Part shown: in pieces, positions 1 through 9,768 of the stretch
Numbering within the stretch: the stretch's first letter is position 1
Layout: each line of letters opens with the position of its first letter
Origin: GCA-2746795 sp963747345
GTDB taxonomy: Bacteria; Chloroflexota; Anaerolineae; Promineifilales; Promineifilaceae
NCBI GenBank assembly: GCA_963747345.1
Contig: CAVVFA010000009.1
Coordinates: 558,001-622,000, forward strand
Length of the DNA stretch: 64,000 nt
Direction of reading: 5' to 3'
The notes under the pieces: model-generated
What the model saw: the letters and a program-made list of their open reading frames with translations, nothing else
The model's database searches: none
Told to the model about the DNA's origin: nothing
Made by a program: the position numbers and the translations under genes

Positions 1-1
1 G

Positions 2-508
2 CAAGCACTGCGGCGTTTGCAAGAATTGAATGCACTTCTGGCTGAATCGTGGGAGATTTTTGTGGCGCAAAACAAACAGAGAAATCGGCTTCGCACCTTG
101 CTTTTTAAGAATCATACCATCCCTGGCTATGAAGGATACAACGATCTTTTTTATCAACTCTATGACCAGATGAATCAAGATGAGTTGGACTTGGTGCATA
201 TCATTCGTGGTATTACAGAATTCAGTATGTTTCGTGTGAACGAAAAACTGTTGGCATGGGTTGAAGGTAATCCAGTTTATGAATTGTTGCCCCTGGCGAC
301 CCCATCGAGTGAGAAGCTTGAAGAAGAGCTTTTGCAACTCAAAATTCATTTTCGCATGTGGTTTCCTAAATACTATGCTGTGTTTTTAAAAGATGAAAAG
401 CACAGCTTGGTTTATTTGAACGATGAAAAGAAGCAGGGTATTGGGTTTCCGCCTAATCTAGTCCCAGTGCTGATGCAGGTGATGAGTGAACTTGAGACCC
501 AATTGTGA
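2..508 (+). CDS. Hypothetical protein, 5' end outside window
   Basis: The reading frame is open to the first bases of the window, so the gene is cut at its 5' end; the internal TTG at 17 need not be the start. About 168 codons are visible. The product is soluble and helix-rich, with many Leu, Glu, Tyr and Phe residues, no signal peptide and no membrane segment. It ends in VMSELETQL. I recognise no family. The recurring helix pairs and the text around EFSMFRVNEKLLAWVEG suggest a small all-alpha protein. It lies about 140 bp upstream of carA and is separated from it by two copies of the AACGGCCGTT palindrome, so co-transcription is uncertain. Confidence 0.6.
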   Translation, partial: QALRRLQELNALLAESWEIFVAQNKQRNRLRTLLFKNHTIPGYEGYNDLFYQLYDQMNQDELDLVHIIRGITEFSMFRVNEKLLAWVEGNPVYELLPLATPSSEKLEEELLQLKIHFRMWFPKYYAVFLKDEKHSLVYLNDEKKQGIGFPPNLVPVLMQVMSELETQL

Positions 509-647
509 ATTTTGCCGCACGATTCAAAGTAACTGAAAACGGCCGTTTATTTTTGTAAACTATAGAGATAGGGGGAAACGGCCGTTTCTGCTAAAATAAG
601 TCCGTTTGGCAGCAATTAGCAAATTTTCTGCACAAGGAGTTTTGCCT

Positions 648-1779
648 ATGAACGGACACACTCCGGCATTGCTGGCTCTAGAGGATGGCACCCTCTGGCC
701 CGGCGTCGGCTTTGGCGCAATCGGTATCAATACCGGTGAAATTGTATTCAATACCAGCCTCTCTGGTTATCAGGAAATTCTCACCGATCCTTCTTATCAT
801 AATCAAATCGTCACCATGACCATGCCCCACATCGGCAATTATGGCTGCACGCCAGAAGACGATGAAAGCGACCGCGTATGGGCCGCCGGATTAGTTGTGC
901 GCAGTGCCAGCCCCATCGTGAGCAATTGGCGAGCCAATCAAAGCCTGCCCGACTTACCTCACAGAGCGCGGTATCGTAGCGATTACAGATGTGGATACCC
1001 GCGCTTTGGTACGCCACATTCGCACACATGGCGCGATGCGGGCGGCACTATCGAGCGACAATCCTGATCCAGACCAACTCGTCGCGTTAGCCCGCCGTTC
1101 CCGTGATATGAATGGCCTCGATCTTGCCAAAGAGGTCTCTTGCACGGAACCCTACGAATGGACAGAAGGAGTAGCCTGGTGGGAACCCAATCGACAAGCC
1201 TCAATCGACAATCGTCAATATCATGTCGTGGCCTACGATTTTGGCGTAAAACGCAATATTTTGCGTCAACTGGCTTCACGCAACTGCCGCATCACGGTGG
1301 TTCCGGCTGCAACAACGGCCGTTGAGATAATGGCCTTAGAACCCGACGGCATCTTCCTCTCCAATGGCCCTGGCGATCCAGCGGCCGTCACTTATGCCAT
1401 CGAGGCGATTGGTGAACTGGTTGGGCAAAAACCCCTGTTTGGCATTTGTCTGGGACATCAAATTTTGGCACTGGCCTTAGGCGCCGAAACCTACAAGCTC
1501 AAATTTGGACATCGCGGCGGCAACCAACCCGTGCAAGTAACTGAGCATAAAGGGGTGCAGATTTCCAGCCACAATCATGGCTTCGCCGTCGATACCAGCA
1601 CCCTGCCCGCTGGTGTCACCATGTCGCACGTCAACCTAAACGACGATTGCTGCGAAGGTTTGGTCGCCCCTGAGAAAAATGCCTTCTCTGTGCAATACCA
1701 TCCAGAAAGCTCCCCTGGCCCCCATGATTCTGACGAACTCTTCGATAAATTCGTCACCATGATGGCCGAGAGTAATTAA
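648..1779 (+). CDS. carA: Carbamoyl-phosphate synthase small chain (one frameshift)
   Basis: Glutamine amidotransferase subunit that hydrolyses glutamine and feeds ammonia to CarB for carbamoyl phosphate (arginine and pyrimidine synthesis). ATG 648 is preceded by AAGGAG. The N-terminal CPSase domain reads ALLALEDGTLWPG and GEIVFNTSLSGYQEI. The class I amidotransferase domain has the nucleophile Cys in FGICLGHQILALALG and the catalytic His/Glu in QYHPESSPGPHDS. The frame breaks at about 954: an extra T in GACTTAC at 951-957 moves translation from frame 3 to frame 1, and removing it restores DYLTERGIVAITDVDTRAL. Total length (~376 aa) is normal. carB follows after two small genes, so this is probably a functional gene with a sequence error. 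Confidence 0.93.
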
Positions 1780-1790
1780 GAAATAATAAT

Positions 1791-1875
1791 CAACCCCCTC
1801 CCTAGCCCTCCCCCTAAAAGGGAGAGGGGACAATGGCTCCCTCGCCCCTTCGGGAGAGGGTTGGGGAGAGGGGGA
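1791..1875. repeat. CCCTCTCCC/GGGAGAGG hairpin repeat, copy 1
   Basis: Pyrimidine-rich runs are followed by complementary purine-rich runs (CCCTCCCCC ... GGGAGAGGGG, then CTCGCCCCTTCGGGAGAGGG), giving two adjacent hairpins just after the carA stop. Related sequences follow genes at 25406-25445, 29366-29445 and 61262-61337, so this is a dispersed REP-like family. It may help end transcription but lacks a clean U tract. Confidence 0.75.
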
Positions 1876-1890
1876 TTATAGGAGTAGATT

Positions 1891-2235
1891 ATGGGAATTT
1901 TTGATTTTTTCAAGCGCACAAACGTGCCACAAATTGATGTGCAAGAAGCAAACAAACGGCTCAAAGCTGACAAAAATGTCGTCATCGTTGATGTGCGTCA
2001 GCCAAATGAAACAAAGTCCGGGGTTGTGCCTGGGGCTAAACTAATCCCACTTTCTGAAATTGGCAGTCGCATGAGTGAATTGCCCATTGATAAACCAGTA
2101 TTGACGATTTGCGAATCCAGCCATCGCAGTCCGTTTGCCGCCCGCAAGCTGGCACAGGCTGGTTATGACGTAACCAACGTATCTGGCGGCATGATGGCCT
2201 GGCGAAAAGCTGGCCTTCCCGTGAAAAAACGATGA
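1891..2235 (+). CDS. Single-domain rhodanese-like protein
   Basis: A 114-aa rhodanese homology domain after a short N-terminal stretch (MGIFDFFKR), preceded by AGGAG. The IVDVRQPNE strand and the active-site loop CESSHRS are present. The catalytic Cys is kept, which suggests persulfide transfer or sensing of reactive sulfur. It ends with the usual GGMMAWRKAGLPV motif. No signal peptide is seen, so it is probably cytoplasmic. The TGA stop overlaps the ATG of the next methyltransferase gene (ATGA, 2232-2235), so the two are translationally coupled. The sulfur donor and acceptor cannot be told from sequence. Confidence 0.85.
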   Translation: MGIFDFFKRTNVPQIDVQEANKRLKADKNVVIVDVRQPNETKSGVVPGAKLIPLSEIGSRMSELPIDKPVLTICESSHRSPFAARKLAQAGYDVTNVSGGMMAWRKAGLPVKKR

Positions 2236-3008
2236 CGCAAACGCAAGCATTAATTGATTTTTGGAAGCATGAAGAACAGGCTCCTTTTGAAGGCTGGGAT
2301 TTTTCCTACCTTGCTGGGCGTATGCTTGAGAAAACATCCCCTTGGTCTTATGAATCGTTAGCGATGGGATTGATGGAAGATGCCGCCTATCTGCTCGATA
2401 TGGGTACGGGTGGCGGCGAACGCTTACTTGATATGCGCAGCGCCTGGCCGGAAAAAGTGGTGGCGACAGAAGGGTATCCGCCTAATGTGGACGTGGCTCG
2501 TAAGAATTTAGAGGCGTTCGGTGTGACTGTGTTTGATGTGCCGGGCGAGGTGAGTGCAAAATTGCCCTTCCCTAACGGCCGTTTTGATTTAATCATCAAT
2601 AGACAAACTGGGTATGGGTTTTTTGAAGTGGCGCGGGTGTTGGCGGAAAACGGCCGTTTCCTAACTCAACAAATCGAAACAGCCTGGGCCTGGGATCTCA
2701 AACTTGCCTTCGGGATACAAATCCCTAAAAAAGAACCGTCCCTCATGCGAGCCGTACGCTACTTAATGCAAACAGACCTGTGGGTCGAACGGGCTGAAGC
2801 GTGGACTGGCACCCTGACCTTCACCGATGTCGGAGCCATCGTCTACTATCTCAAAGCCATCCCCTGGATCATCGACGGCTTTTCAGTTGACACCCATCTG
2901 CCCTACCTGCTAACCCTGCAAGAAAAAGTAGATCGCAGAGAAAAACTACAATTCTGTGCCGCAAAATATTTGTTGCAAGCAAGAAAACCAAAAGCGAGTG
3001 AACAGTAA
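2232..3008 (+). CDS. Class I SAM-dependent methyltransferase
   Basis: A 258-aa protein with a Rossmann methyltransferase core. Motif I is LLDMGTGGGERLL, the acidic end of strand 2 is VVATEGYPPNV, and motif IV is PNGRFDLIINR. The C-terminal part (DVGAIVYYLKAIPW) is typical of small-molecule or uncharacterised methyltransferases. It overlaps the rhodanese gene by 4 bp and precedes carB by about 60 bp, so it probably lies in the same transcript. The substrate is unknown. The motif IV FPNGRF and the later ENGRF are each encoded by an AACGGCCGTT palindrome. Confidence 0.82.
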   Translation: MTQTQALIDFWKHEEQAPFEGWDFSYLAGRMLEKTSPWSYESLAMGLMEDAAYLLDMGTGGGERLLDMRSAWPEKVVATEGYPPNVDVARKNLEAFGVTVFDVPGEVSAKLPFPNGRFDLIINRQTGYGFFEVARVLAENGRFLTQQIETAWAWDLKLAFGIQIPKKEPSLMRAVRYLMQTDLWVERAEAWTGTLTFTDVGAIVYYLKAIPWIIDGFSVDTHLPYLLTLQEKVDRREKLQFCAAKYLLQARKPKASEQ

Positions 3009-3071
3009 TCGGTGAACAGTAAGCCATACCGATTACCGATAACCGATAACTGAATACCGAAATAGAAAACT

Positions 3072-6000
3072 ATGCCTAAACGAACAGACATCCAATCCAT
3101 ACTCATTCTCGGCTCCGGGCCGATTGTAATCGGACAGGCGTGTGAATTCGACTACTCAGGGGTGCAAGCGTGTAAAGTCCTGCGCCGTGAAGGGTATCGC
3201 GTGATCTTGGTCAACTCCAACCCCGCCACCATCATGACAGACCCTGATTTAGCCGATGCTACCTATGTTGAACCGTTAACGGCCGAATTAGTAGAAAAAG
3301 TCATCATCGCCGAAAAACCAGATGCCATCCTGCCCACCGTCGGCGGTCAAACCGCACTCAATCTGGCGGTTGAACTGGTTGAAACTGGCATTCTCGAAAA
3401 ATATGGCATTGACCTCATCGGTGCGGATTGGAACGCCATTCGCATTGCGGAAGATCGCTCTCGTTTCAAAGAAGCCATGATCAAAGCGGGCGTGCCCGGT
3501 GCCTGTAAGCCGCTTCGTCCACACCTTAGAAGAAGCGTTGGAAGCGATTGAAGAAATTGGCTACCCCGCTTTAATTCGCGCCTCCTTTACGATGGGTGGT
3601 TCTGGCGGTGGCGTGGCCTACAGTGCCGACGATTTCAAGGAAGTTGTGGAACACGGTCTACGCGAAAGCCCTGTCACAGAAGTGCTGATTGAGCGCTCAC
3701 TCATGGGCTGGAAAGAATACGAATTGGAAGTGATGCGAGACAAGGCCAACAACTTTGTCGTGGTTTGCTCCATCGAGAACATTGATCCGATGGGCGTGCA
3801 TACCGGCGACAGCATCACCGTCGCCCCTGCCATGACGCTCACCGACAAGGAATACCAATACCAACGCGACCTCGCCAAAAAAGTAATGGAAGCCGTCGGC
3901 GTGGAAACAGGTGGTAGTAACGTGCAGTTCGCGGTGAATCCCGAGAACGGGGAAGTGATTGTCATTGAGATGAACCCGCGTGTCTCTCGGTCTTCCGCGT
4001 TAGCCAGTAAGGCAACGGGCTTCCCCATCGCAAAAATTGCGGCTTTACTGGCTGTTGGATATACGCTGGACGAAATTCCCAACGATATTACCAAGAAAAC
4101 GCCAGCCAGCTTTGAACCAAGCATCGACTACTCGGTCGTCAAAATTCCGCGTTGGAACTTTGAGAAATTCCCTGGTATTGATGCCACTCTTGGGCCACAG
4201 ATGAAAAGCGTGGGCGAGGTGATGGCGATTGGGCGCACCTTCCCAGAAGCGTTAAACAAAGCGCTGCGCGGACTAGACATCGGCTTGCCCGGATTTAGCA
4301 AAGCGTTGGTCGTTGAAAAGAGCAAAGACCCCCTCGCCTTGCAGAAAGCGCTGCAAACACCAACCGCCCAGCGCATGGCACTGGTTGTCGAAGCGATGCT
4401 CGATGGCATGTCGGATGAAGAAATTGCTGAAGCGACTGGTTTTGATCCCTGGTTCTTGATTCATATGCGTGGCATTTTGGAGCTAGAACAAGAGCTAGAG
4501 CAAGCCGGAACCCGTCTAGCCGAATTGAGTGATACGGAACGAGAGGCACTGCTGCGGAGAGCAAAGCGGTTGGGCATCTCGGATGTGATGATTGCGGCGG
4601 CTTGGGGCATGGACGAGATGGCTGTGCGCCACATGCGTAAAACGTTGGGCGTGATTGCTGGTTATTACCGCGTTGATACCTGTGCCGCTGAATTTGAAGC
4701 CAATACACCCTATCTCTATTCCACCTATGAACGGGATGATGAAGCAAATCCCTCGGATCGTAAAAAGGTTGTGATTTTGGGTGGCGGGCCGAACCGGATT
4801 GGACAGGGGCTTGAATTTGACTACTGCTGCGTGCAGTCTTGCTGGGCATTGGCCGAATTGGGTTTCGAGACGATTATGATCAATTGTAATCCAGAAACCG
4901 TCAGCACAGATTATGACACGGCCGACCGCCTTTATTTTGAATCGCTCACCCTTGAAGATGTCTTGAACGTGATTGATTTAGAAAAGCCAGAAGGTGTAAT
5001 TGTGCAGTTCGGCGGGCAAACACCCATCAACTTAACGGCTGGGCTGGCGGCGGCTGGCGTCCCGATTTGGGGAACGCCTCCTGATTCCATCGACTTGGCT
5101 GAGGATCGCGGCCGTTTTGGCGATTTACTGCGCTCGTTGGATATTGACCATCCGCAGTGGGGCATGGCGTATTCGCTTGATGAGGCACGCACGATTGTGA
5201 AACGCATTGGCTATCCCGTGCTGGTGCGTCCTTCCTTTGTTTTGGGTGGGCGGGCTATGGCGATTGCGTACGATGATACGTCGCTCATTCACTTTTTGAA
5301 AGAAGCCTCACAGGTTTCCCCAGGAAATCCGGTGCTCATTGACCAGTTCATCGAAGATGCTTATGAAGTGGATGTGGATGCCGTCGGTGACGGGGAACAA
5401 GTTGTGGTCGCTGGCGTGATGCAACATATTGAAGAGGCAGGTGTCCATTCTGGCGACAGCGCCTGTGTATTGCCCCCGTATAAAATCAGTTTGTTCCACA
5501 TGAGCATCATCGCAGATTATACGGAGAAGTTGGGCAAGGCGTTGGCCGTACGCGGCTTGATGAATGTGCAGTTTGCCATCAAGGATGATGTTGTTTATGT
5601 GATTGAGGTCAATCCGCGTGCCAGCCGGACGGTACCGTTTGTGAGTAAAGCAACAGGGGTTCCCGTGGCGAAGTATGCCGCACAGGTGCAGGCGGGGAAA
5701 ACGTTGGCTGAGTTGGGTTTCACAAAAACGCCTGATGTGGATGGCTTTTTTGTAAAAGAAGCAGTATTGCCGTTTAACAAATTCCCAGGCGCTGATATAC
5801 GCTTGAGTCCTGAGATGCGCAGCACGGGCGAGGTGATGGGACATGCGTCTCGATTTCGGTCATGCGTTTGCGAAGGCGCAGATGGCGGCAGGGACTATTT
5901 TGCCGACTAGCGGCGGCGCGTTGATTACGGTGAACGATTATGATAAGTCTGGTGGCGTTAAAGCTCTCGCGTGATTTGCACCGAATGGGCTTTAGTTTGT

Positions 6001-6305
6001 ATGCGACGGGGGGAACGGCCGTTTTCCTTGAAAGAGCTGGTCTACCCGTAATAACCATCCAAAAAGCGTTTCAGTCTGGCATCACAACCGTGGATGTGAT
6101 TTCAGATGGAACCGTCAACTTAATTGTGAACACGCCACTAGGACAACAGGCGTATGCAGATCAGCAAGCGATGTATTCTGCGGCTATCCGGCATCATGTC
6201 CCGCTCATGACAACCCTCTCAGCGGCGCAGGCGGCCGTGAACGGCATCAAAGCGTTACGGGATAAAGATTTGACGGTACGCAGTTTACAGCGTCATCACC
6301 AATAG
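3072..6305 (+). CDS. carB: Carbamoyl-phosphate synthase large chain (three frameshifts)
   Basis: Makes carbamoyl phosphate from bicarbonate, ammonia and two ATP. The span equals about 1077 codons, the usual CarB length. The first ATP-grasp half starts GSGPIVIGQACEFDYSG and the second GGGPNRIGQGLEFDYCC. Metal/ATP motifs are EMNPRVSRSSALASKATG and EVNPRASRTVPFVSKATG. The C-terminal MGS-like domain carries YATGGTA and LIVNTPLG. The frame breaks at 3495-3498 (extra C in CCC), about 5854-5857 (extra T before TTCGGTCATGCG) and about 5946-5950. All are +1 shifts, and undoing them gives a continuous CarB. Loss of this enzyme in a cell that keeps carA is unlikely, so I read these as sequence errors. 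Confidence 0.92.
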
Positions 6306-6339
6306 AAATTGCTCATTTTTATTCACGCTTCCTTCACAA

Positions 6340-6357
6340 ATACGTCACATGACGTAT
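6340..6357. promoter_or_regulatory. Palindrome ATACGTCA-CA-TGACGTAT, possible operator
   Basis: A perfect 8+8 inverted repeat with a 2-bp spacer, lying 35 bp after carB and about 180 bp before the receiver-protein gene. The symmetry fits a dimeric regulator site. No matching second copy was noticed, so the function is inference only. Confidence 0.3.
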
Positions 6358-6464
6358 AAGAGATACAGCAGGATACTGATTTCAAAACTTTAATCAATTG
6401 CTAGACTTTATGCAATGTTGTCTGGGGAGGCAACAGAAAACATACAGGGCACTCCAGTCAAAAA

Positions 6465-6495
6465 GAAGAGGTCTGTCGTATCGACAGACTTCTTT
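6465..6495. terminator. Strong 14-bp hairpin between carB and receiver gene
   Basis: Arms 6465-6478 and 6482-6495 pair over 14 bp (core GTCTGTCG/CGACAGAC, two G-T pairs outside) with a 3-nt loop. A GGTTT run follows rather than a long U tract. It could terminate carB or shape the leader of the next gene. Confidence 0.5.
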
Positions 6496-6539
6496 GGTTT
6501 AAGCTGAAATTAAGCAATAGCTCAAAAATATTTTCAGGT

Positions 6540-6986
6540 ATGGTATCAATGGGAACTAAAGTGAAATCAGGCGGCAGGGCTATAGACGTACTCATTGTTG
6601 CTCAACCTAGCCGGTTTCAGGATGGCTTGAAAGTCATTATTCAAGCCTTAGATTGGGTGGAACGAATCGACACGGTAACGCAATGGACGGCCGTTTCTGA
6701 CTATATCCAGCGTTATCAACCAGCCCTCGTGATTTATGATGTGCATGATTTGGGGGCGATGACCTGGGTAGAAGCGGGGTCTTTGCGGTTGTCGTGCGAG
6801 AAGACGAAATGTATTGCCATTATTGATCGCGCTCAACAACGGGAATTAACACAAGCACTGGGAGCCGATGCCATTTTGTTGCGCGGGTTTACCACAGAAT
6901 TACTTTACAGCACCATGCGCACGTTGATTGTGGCCTATGATCCGGCAGTTCCGGTTACGGGGCCATTGAGTCAGTTACGTGCGTAA
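6540..6986 (+). CDS. Response-regulator receiver-like protein, no output domain
   Basis: A 148-aa protein with a CheY-like fold: strand 1 DVLIVAQPSRF, a phospho-acceptor candidate Asp in ALVIYDVHDL, and a strand-5 region reading DAILLRGFTTE. The Lys normally found at strand 5 appears to be replaced (LLRG), and the acidic pair after strand 1 is missing (AQPS). Phosphotransfer chemistry may therefore be weak or absent. No DNA-binding or enzymatic domain follows. ATGs at 6540 and 6549 are both possible. It stands alone after a strong hairpin, with no histidine kinase nearby. It could be an atypical or pseudo-receiver. Confidence 0.65.
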   Translation: MVSMGTKVKSGGRAIDVLIVAQPSRFQDGLKVIIQALDWVERIDTVTQWTAVSDYIQRYQPALVIYDVHDLGAMTWVEAGSLRLSCEKTKCIAIIDRAQQRELTQALGADAILLRGFTTELLYSTMRTLIVAYDPAVPVTGPLSQLRA

Positions 6987-6997
6987 GTTTTTTTCTT

Positions 6998-7090
6998 ATG
7001 GTTCAAAAAGCTTTACAATTTGTAGCCGCGGCATCCTTGCCGCGTTTACACCCCAAAACTGTAAAGATGGATTAGTCATAAAATGAACCA
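6998..7090. repeat. Dispersed hairpin element, copy A
   Basis: Begins TGGTTCAAAAAGCTTTACAA, contains the hairpin CGCGGCATCCTTGCCGCG followed by TTTACACC, and ends in TGTAAAG and TGAACCA, which are complementary to its start. A related copy in the opposite orientation lies at 55460-55545. The shared outer and inner parts suggest a small MITE-like or REP-like unit. It sits between convergent genes. Confidence 0.6.
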
Positions 7091-7109
7091 AGCCGTTTTT
7101 CCCTTATTT

Positions 7110-8447
7110 TTAGTTATCGTGACCAGATAACAACGCCCTGCCTATCGCTTCAATTTTATGTAAGTCAGTTTGGTCTTCCAGGACGATGACGATCGCCTCG
7201 CCGGTGGATGATGCGCCTAAATACCAGGTATTCGTTGTGCCATCGGGGCCAGACAGTACCAGGGTGCTGAACTCGGTGATGCCATCGGTTTGGGGAAGCG
7301 ATTGCAGGATTTCGTCGGCTGATTGGGGGGAAACGGCCGTTTCATCTTTCCCCGATTCTAAGTCAACCACTTCCCACTCACCCTGTCTATTTTGCCTATC
7401 AGAAACGAGGCGCAAGGGGGGGAAACGGCCGTTGTTGTTCAAAGCCAGCCACGCCACCGCCACTTGCAACGGGGTCACAATCAAATTATCCTGCCCAATA
7501 ACAGCCAATGCCTCATCAGCGAGAGGGGGGTAAGTAGCTGTTTCCGTGTTCAAGGGCAAGATGGGTTGGTCTGTCAGTTTGAAGCGGTTGAACATGGTTT
7601 CCAACTCAGCGAGCGACAAGCTGTCGCCCAAATCAAGCAAGGGGCCTGGGCAACGATTCGTTACCACATCTCGCCATGAGGCTAATTCCGGCGATTTACT
7701 GGCGCAGTAGGTTGCGGTGTCATTGATTAAAACGGGTCGATTCGGATGATCAACCCCATCAGCCATCGTCAAGACGCCTTGATCCAGAGCCGCCGCCAGA
7801 ATAAAGGGCTGCAAGACCAAACCAGGCTGATACTGCCCCTGCGTAATCCGGTTGAGCAGGGGCGCTTCTTCATCTTCCATCAACGCCTCAAACCGTTCAC
7901 GCAGTTGATTGGGATCATACCCAGGATGGCTTACCAACGAAACCACATCGGCCACCTCTCCAGGTTGGGAAAAGAGAATTAGCGCCCCTTTTTCATCCTT
8001 CATCAATTCTTCAGCCAACAGTTGCACATCTGCATCCAGGGTGAGCTTTATATCTTGTCCGATTTGTGGCTCGTGCAGCGCCAATCGCCACAATTCTTGC
8101 CAATCGTTGTTACTGTCTCCGCGCAAACTGCTATTAAAACTGTCTTCTACGCCTGCTGTGCCGTGCCGAAAATTGTAGTATCCAACCGCTGGCCCAATCG
8201 TTGGATAAGGATATTGTCGCTGTAATCCGTCTTCCGTGTCACCTGTTTCGGCTAGAGAACGGCCGTTTTTATCCAAAATGCGTCCCCGTTGAATTTGCAA
8301 TACAGCATCCACCTGACGCGGATTATCATCACGCGCCAGGATGTCTTCGGCACGCAACACGCTCCAAAACACCAAAGAAAACGCCGTGAGTATAAAGGCA
8401 ATGAGGATGAGTCGGGCAACTTGTTGGATGTTGTTTGTAGATTGCAT
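7110..8447 (-). CDS. Class B penicillin-binding-protein homologue without catalytic motifs
   Basis: A 445-aa membrane-anchored protein: one N-terminal segment (residues ~10-30), then a PBP dimerisation-like region (RGRILDKNGRSLAETG, typical of FtsI/PBP2) and a transpeptidase-fold region. The serine motif SxxK is replaced (YQPGLVLQPF where families have YxPGSxFK), SxN appears as NRCPG, and KTG is not found. GQDNLIVTPLQVAVAWLAL, the late conserved block of the fold, is retained. The protein is therefore probably a non-enzymatic partner of the FtsW-like protein encoded 12 bp upstream, or a scaffold. It is the last gene of a four-gene minus-strand operon. Retained fold with lost catalysis is my inference from motif alignment by eye. 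Confidence 0.75.
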   Translation of the reverse strand: MQSTNNIQQVARLILIAFILTAFSLVFWSVLRAEDILARDDNPRQVDAVLQIQRGRILDKNGRSLAETGDTEDGLQRQYPYPTIGPAVGYYNFRHGTAGVEDSFNSSLRGDSNNDWQELWRLALHEPQIGQDIKLTLDADVQLLAEELMKDEKGALILFSQPGEVADVVSLVSHPGYDPNQLRERFEALMEDEEAPLLNRITQGQYQPGLVLQPFILAAALDQGVLTMADGVDHPNRPVLINDTATYCASKSPELASWRDVVTNRCPGPLLDLGDSLSLAELETMFNRFKLTDQPILPLNTETATYPPLADEALAVIGQDNLIVTPLQVAVAWLALNNNGRFPPLRLVSDRQNRQGEWEVVDLESGKDETAVSPQSADEILQSLPQTDGITEFSTLVLSGPDGTTNTWYLGASSTGEAIVIVLEDQTDLHKIEAIGRALLSGHDN

Positions 8448-8459
8448 TCGTTAACGATT

Positions 8460-9764
8460 TTAAAAAGTGGTGTCATCAACGGTTCCCGATACAAACATCA
8501 GGAGACCCAGCATCACACTACTAATAAGAAGAGAACTGCCCCCGTAACTGACAAAAGGAAGCGTCACACCGGTCAGCGGGAGTAATTTTGTGACGCCGCC
8601 CATGATGAGCAAGGTTTGGGCTGTGAACAGAATGGTAATGCCAGCGGCTAAGTATTGATAAAACGGCCGTTGTGCCAAAATTGCCAATTTCAAACCGCGA
8701 TAGGTCAGCAGCAGAAAAGAAATAATAATCCCCATGCTCCCAATCAGCCCCCACTCCTCCGCCACCGCGGCAAACACAAAATCAGAATGCACGACAGGAA
8801 TATAATAAGGCGAGCCTTGTCCTACACCCTGCCCAAATACGTGACCAGAAGCTAAGGCATACAACGACTGCACAATCTGAAATGCCCGGTCATTGGCATC
8901 GGGCCACGGGTTCCACCACGCATCTATGCGAAGGGCAACCAAATCCTGGAACGCAAAATAGGCAAAAACAGCGGCAACCACCATCAAGCCAATACCCAGA
9001 ATCACATAGCGTCGTTCACTGGTTGCCAGATAAAGCAGCGTTAGAAATACCACAAAAAAAATGGTGGCCGCGCCTAAATCTCGCTGCCAAATCAATAAGA
9101 TGATGCAAAAGCCCCACATCAATAGCAAGGGAGCCAAATATGGCAAAGAACCGTGCAGCCCTTTATCGGTGCTGACGCGCAGCAACCCTTCCCGTTCTTC
9201 AAAATAGCTGGCAAGGAAGACGATAAGCAGCAGTTTTAGCAGCTCAGAAGGTTGAAAATAGACGTGACCAAAAAAGGGAATGGGCAGCCACAGCGCCGCG
9301 CCATAGCCGGAGGGATTAACGCCAAATATCAAGGTTGCCGCCAGGAGCAGCAAGCCCAGGGTGAGCCATGTGTACCGATACCGACGCAGCCAGCGCAGGT
9401 TTCTGGGGAGGATAGATAGGGCAAGGAAAACGGCCGTTGCCAGCATCAGCCAAATCACTTGTCGTCCCAAAAAATTTGCCGCCAATCTATCAATCAAAAT
9501 CAGCCCCCAACCAGTCAAAAAAGCATAGAGGGGGAAAATATACGGGTCACGGTGAGGTTTGGTGCGATGAAGCAGCACATGACTCACTGCCATCAGACCC
9601 AGCCAGGTGGCTGGTGCCCACAGATGCTGCCAAGAAACCTGCCCCGACACACTCAAACTCAAGCCAATTGCATTCACAAACACAAAAGCCGCCGCCAGGA
9701 TGACTAATAATCCCTCGCGACGGCCGTTTTGCTCTTGCGCTTCTTCTAAAATAAATATCTGCAT
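8460..9764 (-). CDS. FtsW/RodA/SpoVE-family peptidoglycan glycosyltransferase
   Basis: A 434-aa polytopic SEDS protein with about ten membrane segments. Family signatures are seen: PIPFFGHVYFQPSELLKL, QRDLGAATIFFVVFLTLLY, the long extracellular loop with HSDFVFAAVAEEWGL, and the C-terminal LPLTGVTLPFVSYGGSSL. SEDS proteins polymerise lipid II into glycan strands and work with a cognate class B PBP. Here the neighbouring PBP homologue appears catalytically dead. The start lies 4 bp after the mtnP stop. Whether it acts in division (FtsW) or elongation (RodA) cannot be decided, so no symbol is assigned. Confidence 0.9.
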   Translation of the reverse strand: MQIFILEEAQEQNGRREGLLVILAAAFVFVNAIGLSLSVSGQVSWQHLWAPATWLGLMAVSHVLLHRTKPHRDPYIFPLYAFLTGWGLILIDRLAANFLGRQVIWLMLATAVFLALSILPRNLRWLRRYRYTWLTLGLLLLAATLIFGVNPSGYGAALWLPIPFFGHVYFQPSELLKLLLIVFLASYFEEREGLLRVSTDKGLHGSLPYLAPLLLMWGFCIILLIWQRDLGAATIFFVVFLTLLYLATSERRYVILGIGLMVVAAVFAYFAFQDLVALRIDAWWNPWPDANDRAFQIVQSLYALASGHVFGQGVGQGSPYYIPVVHSDFVFAAVAEEWGLIGSMGIIISFLLLTYRGLKLAILAQRPFYQYLAAGITILFTAQTLLIMGGVTKLLPLTGVTLPFVSYGGSSLLISSVMLGLLMFVSGTVDDTTF

Positions 9765-9768
9765 AAAA

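Noticed and set aside
3499..5910. Separate CarB-like gene starting at GTG 3499
   Set aside because: It is the continuation of carB after a one-base shift; the total length and motifs fit a single CarB.
648..6305. Programmed +1 frameshifting in carA and carB
   Set aside because: Break sites share no slippery motif or stop-codon context, and breaks are scattered across unrelated genes, so sequence error is simpler.
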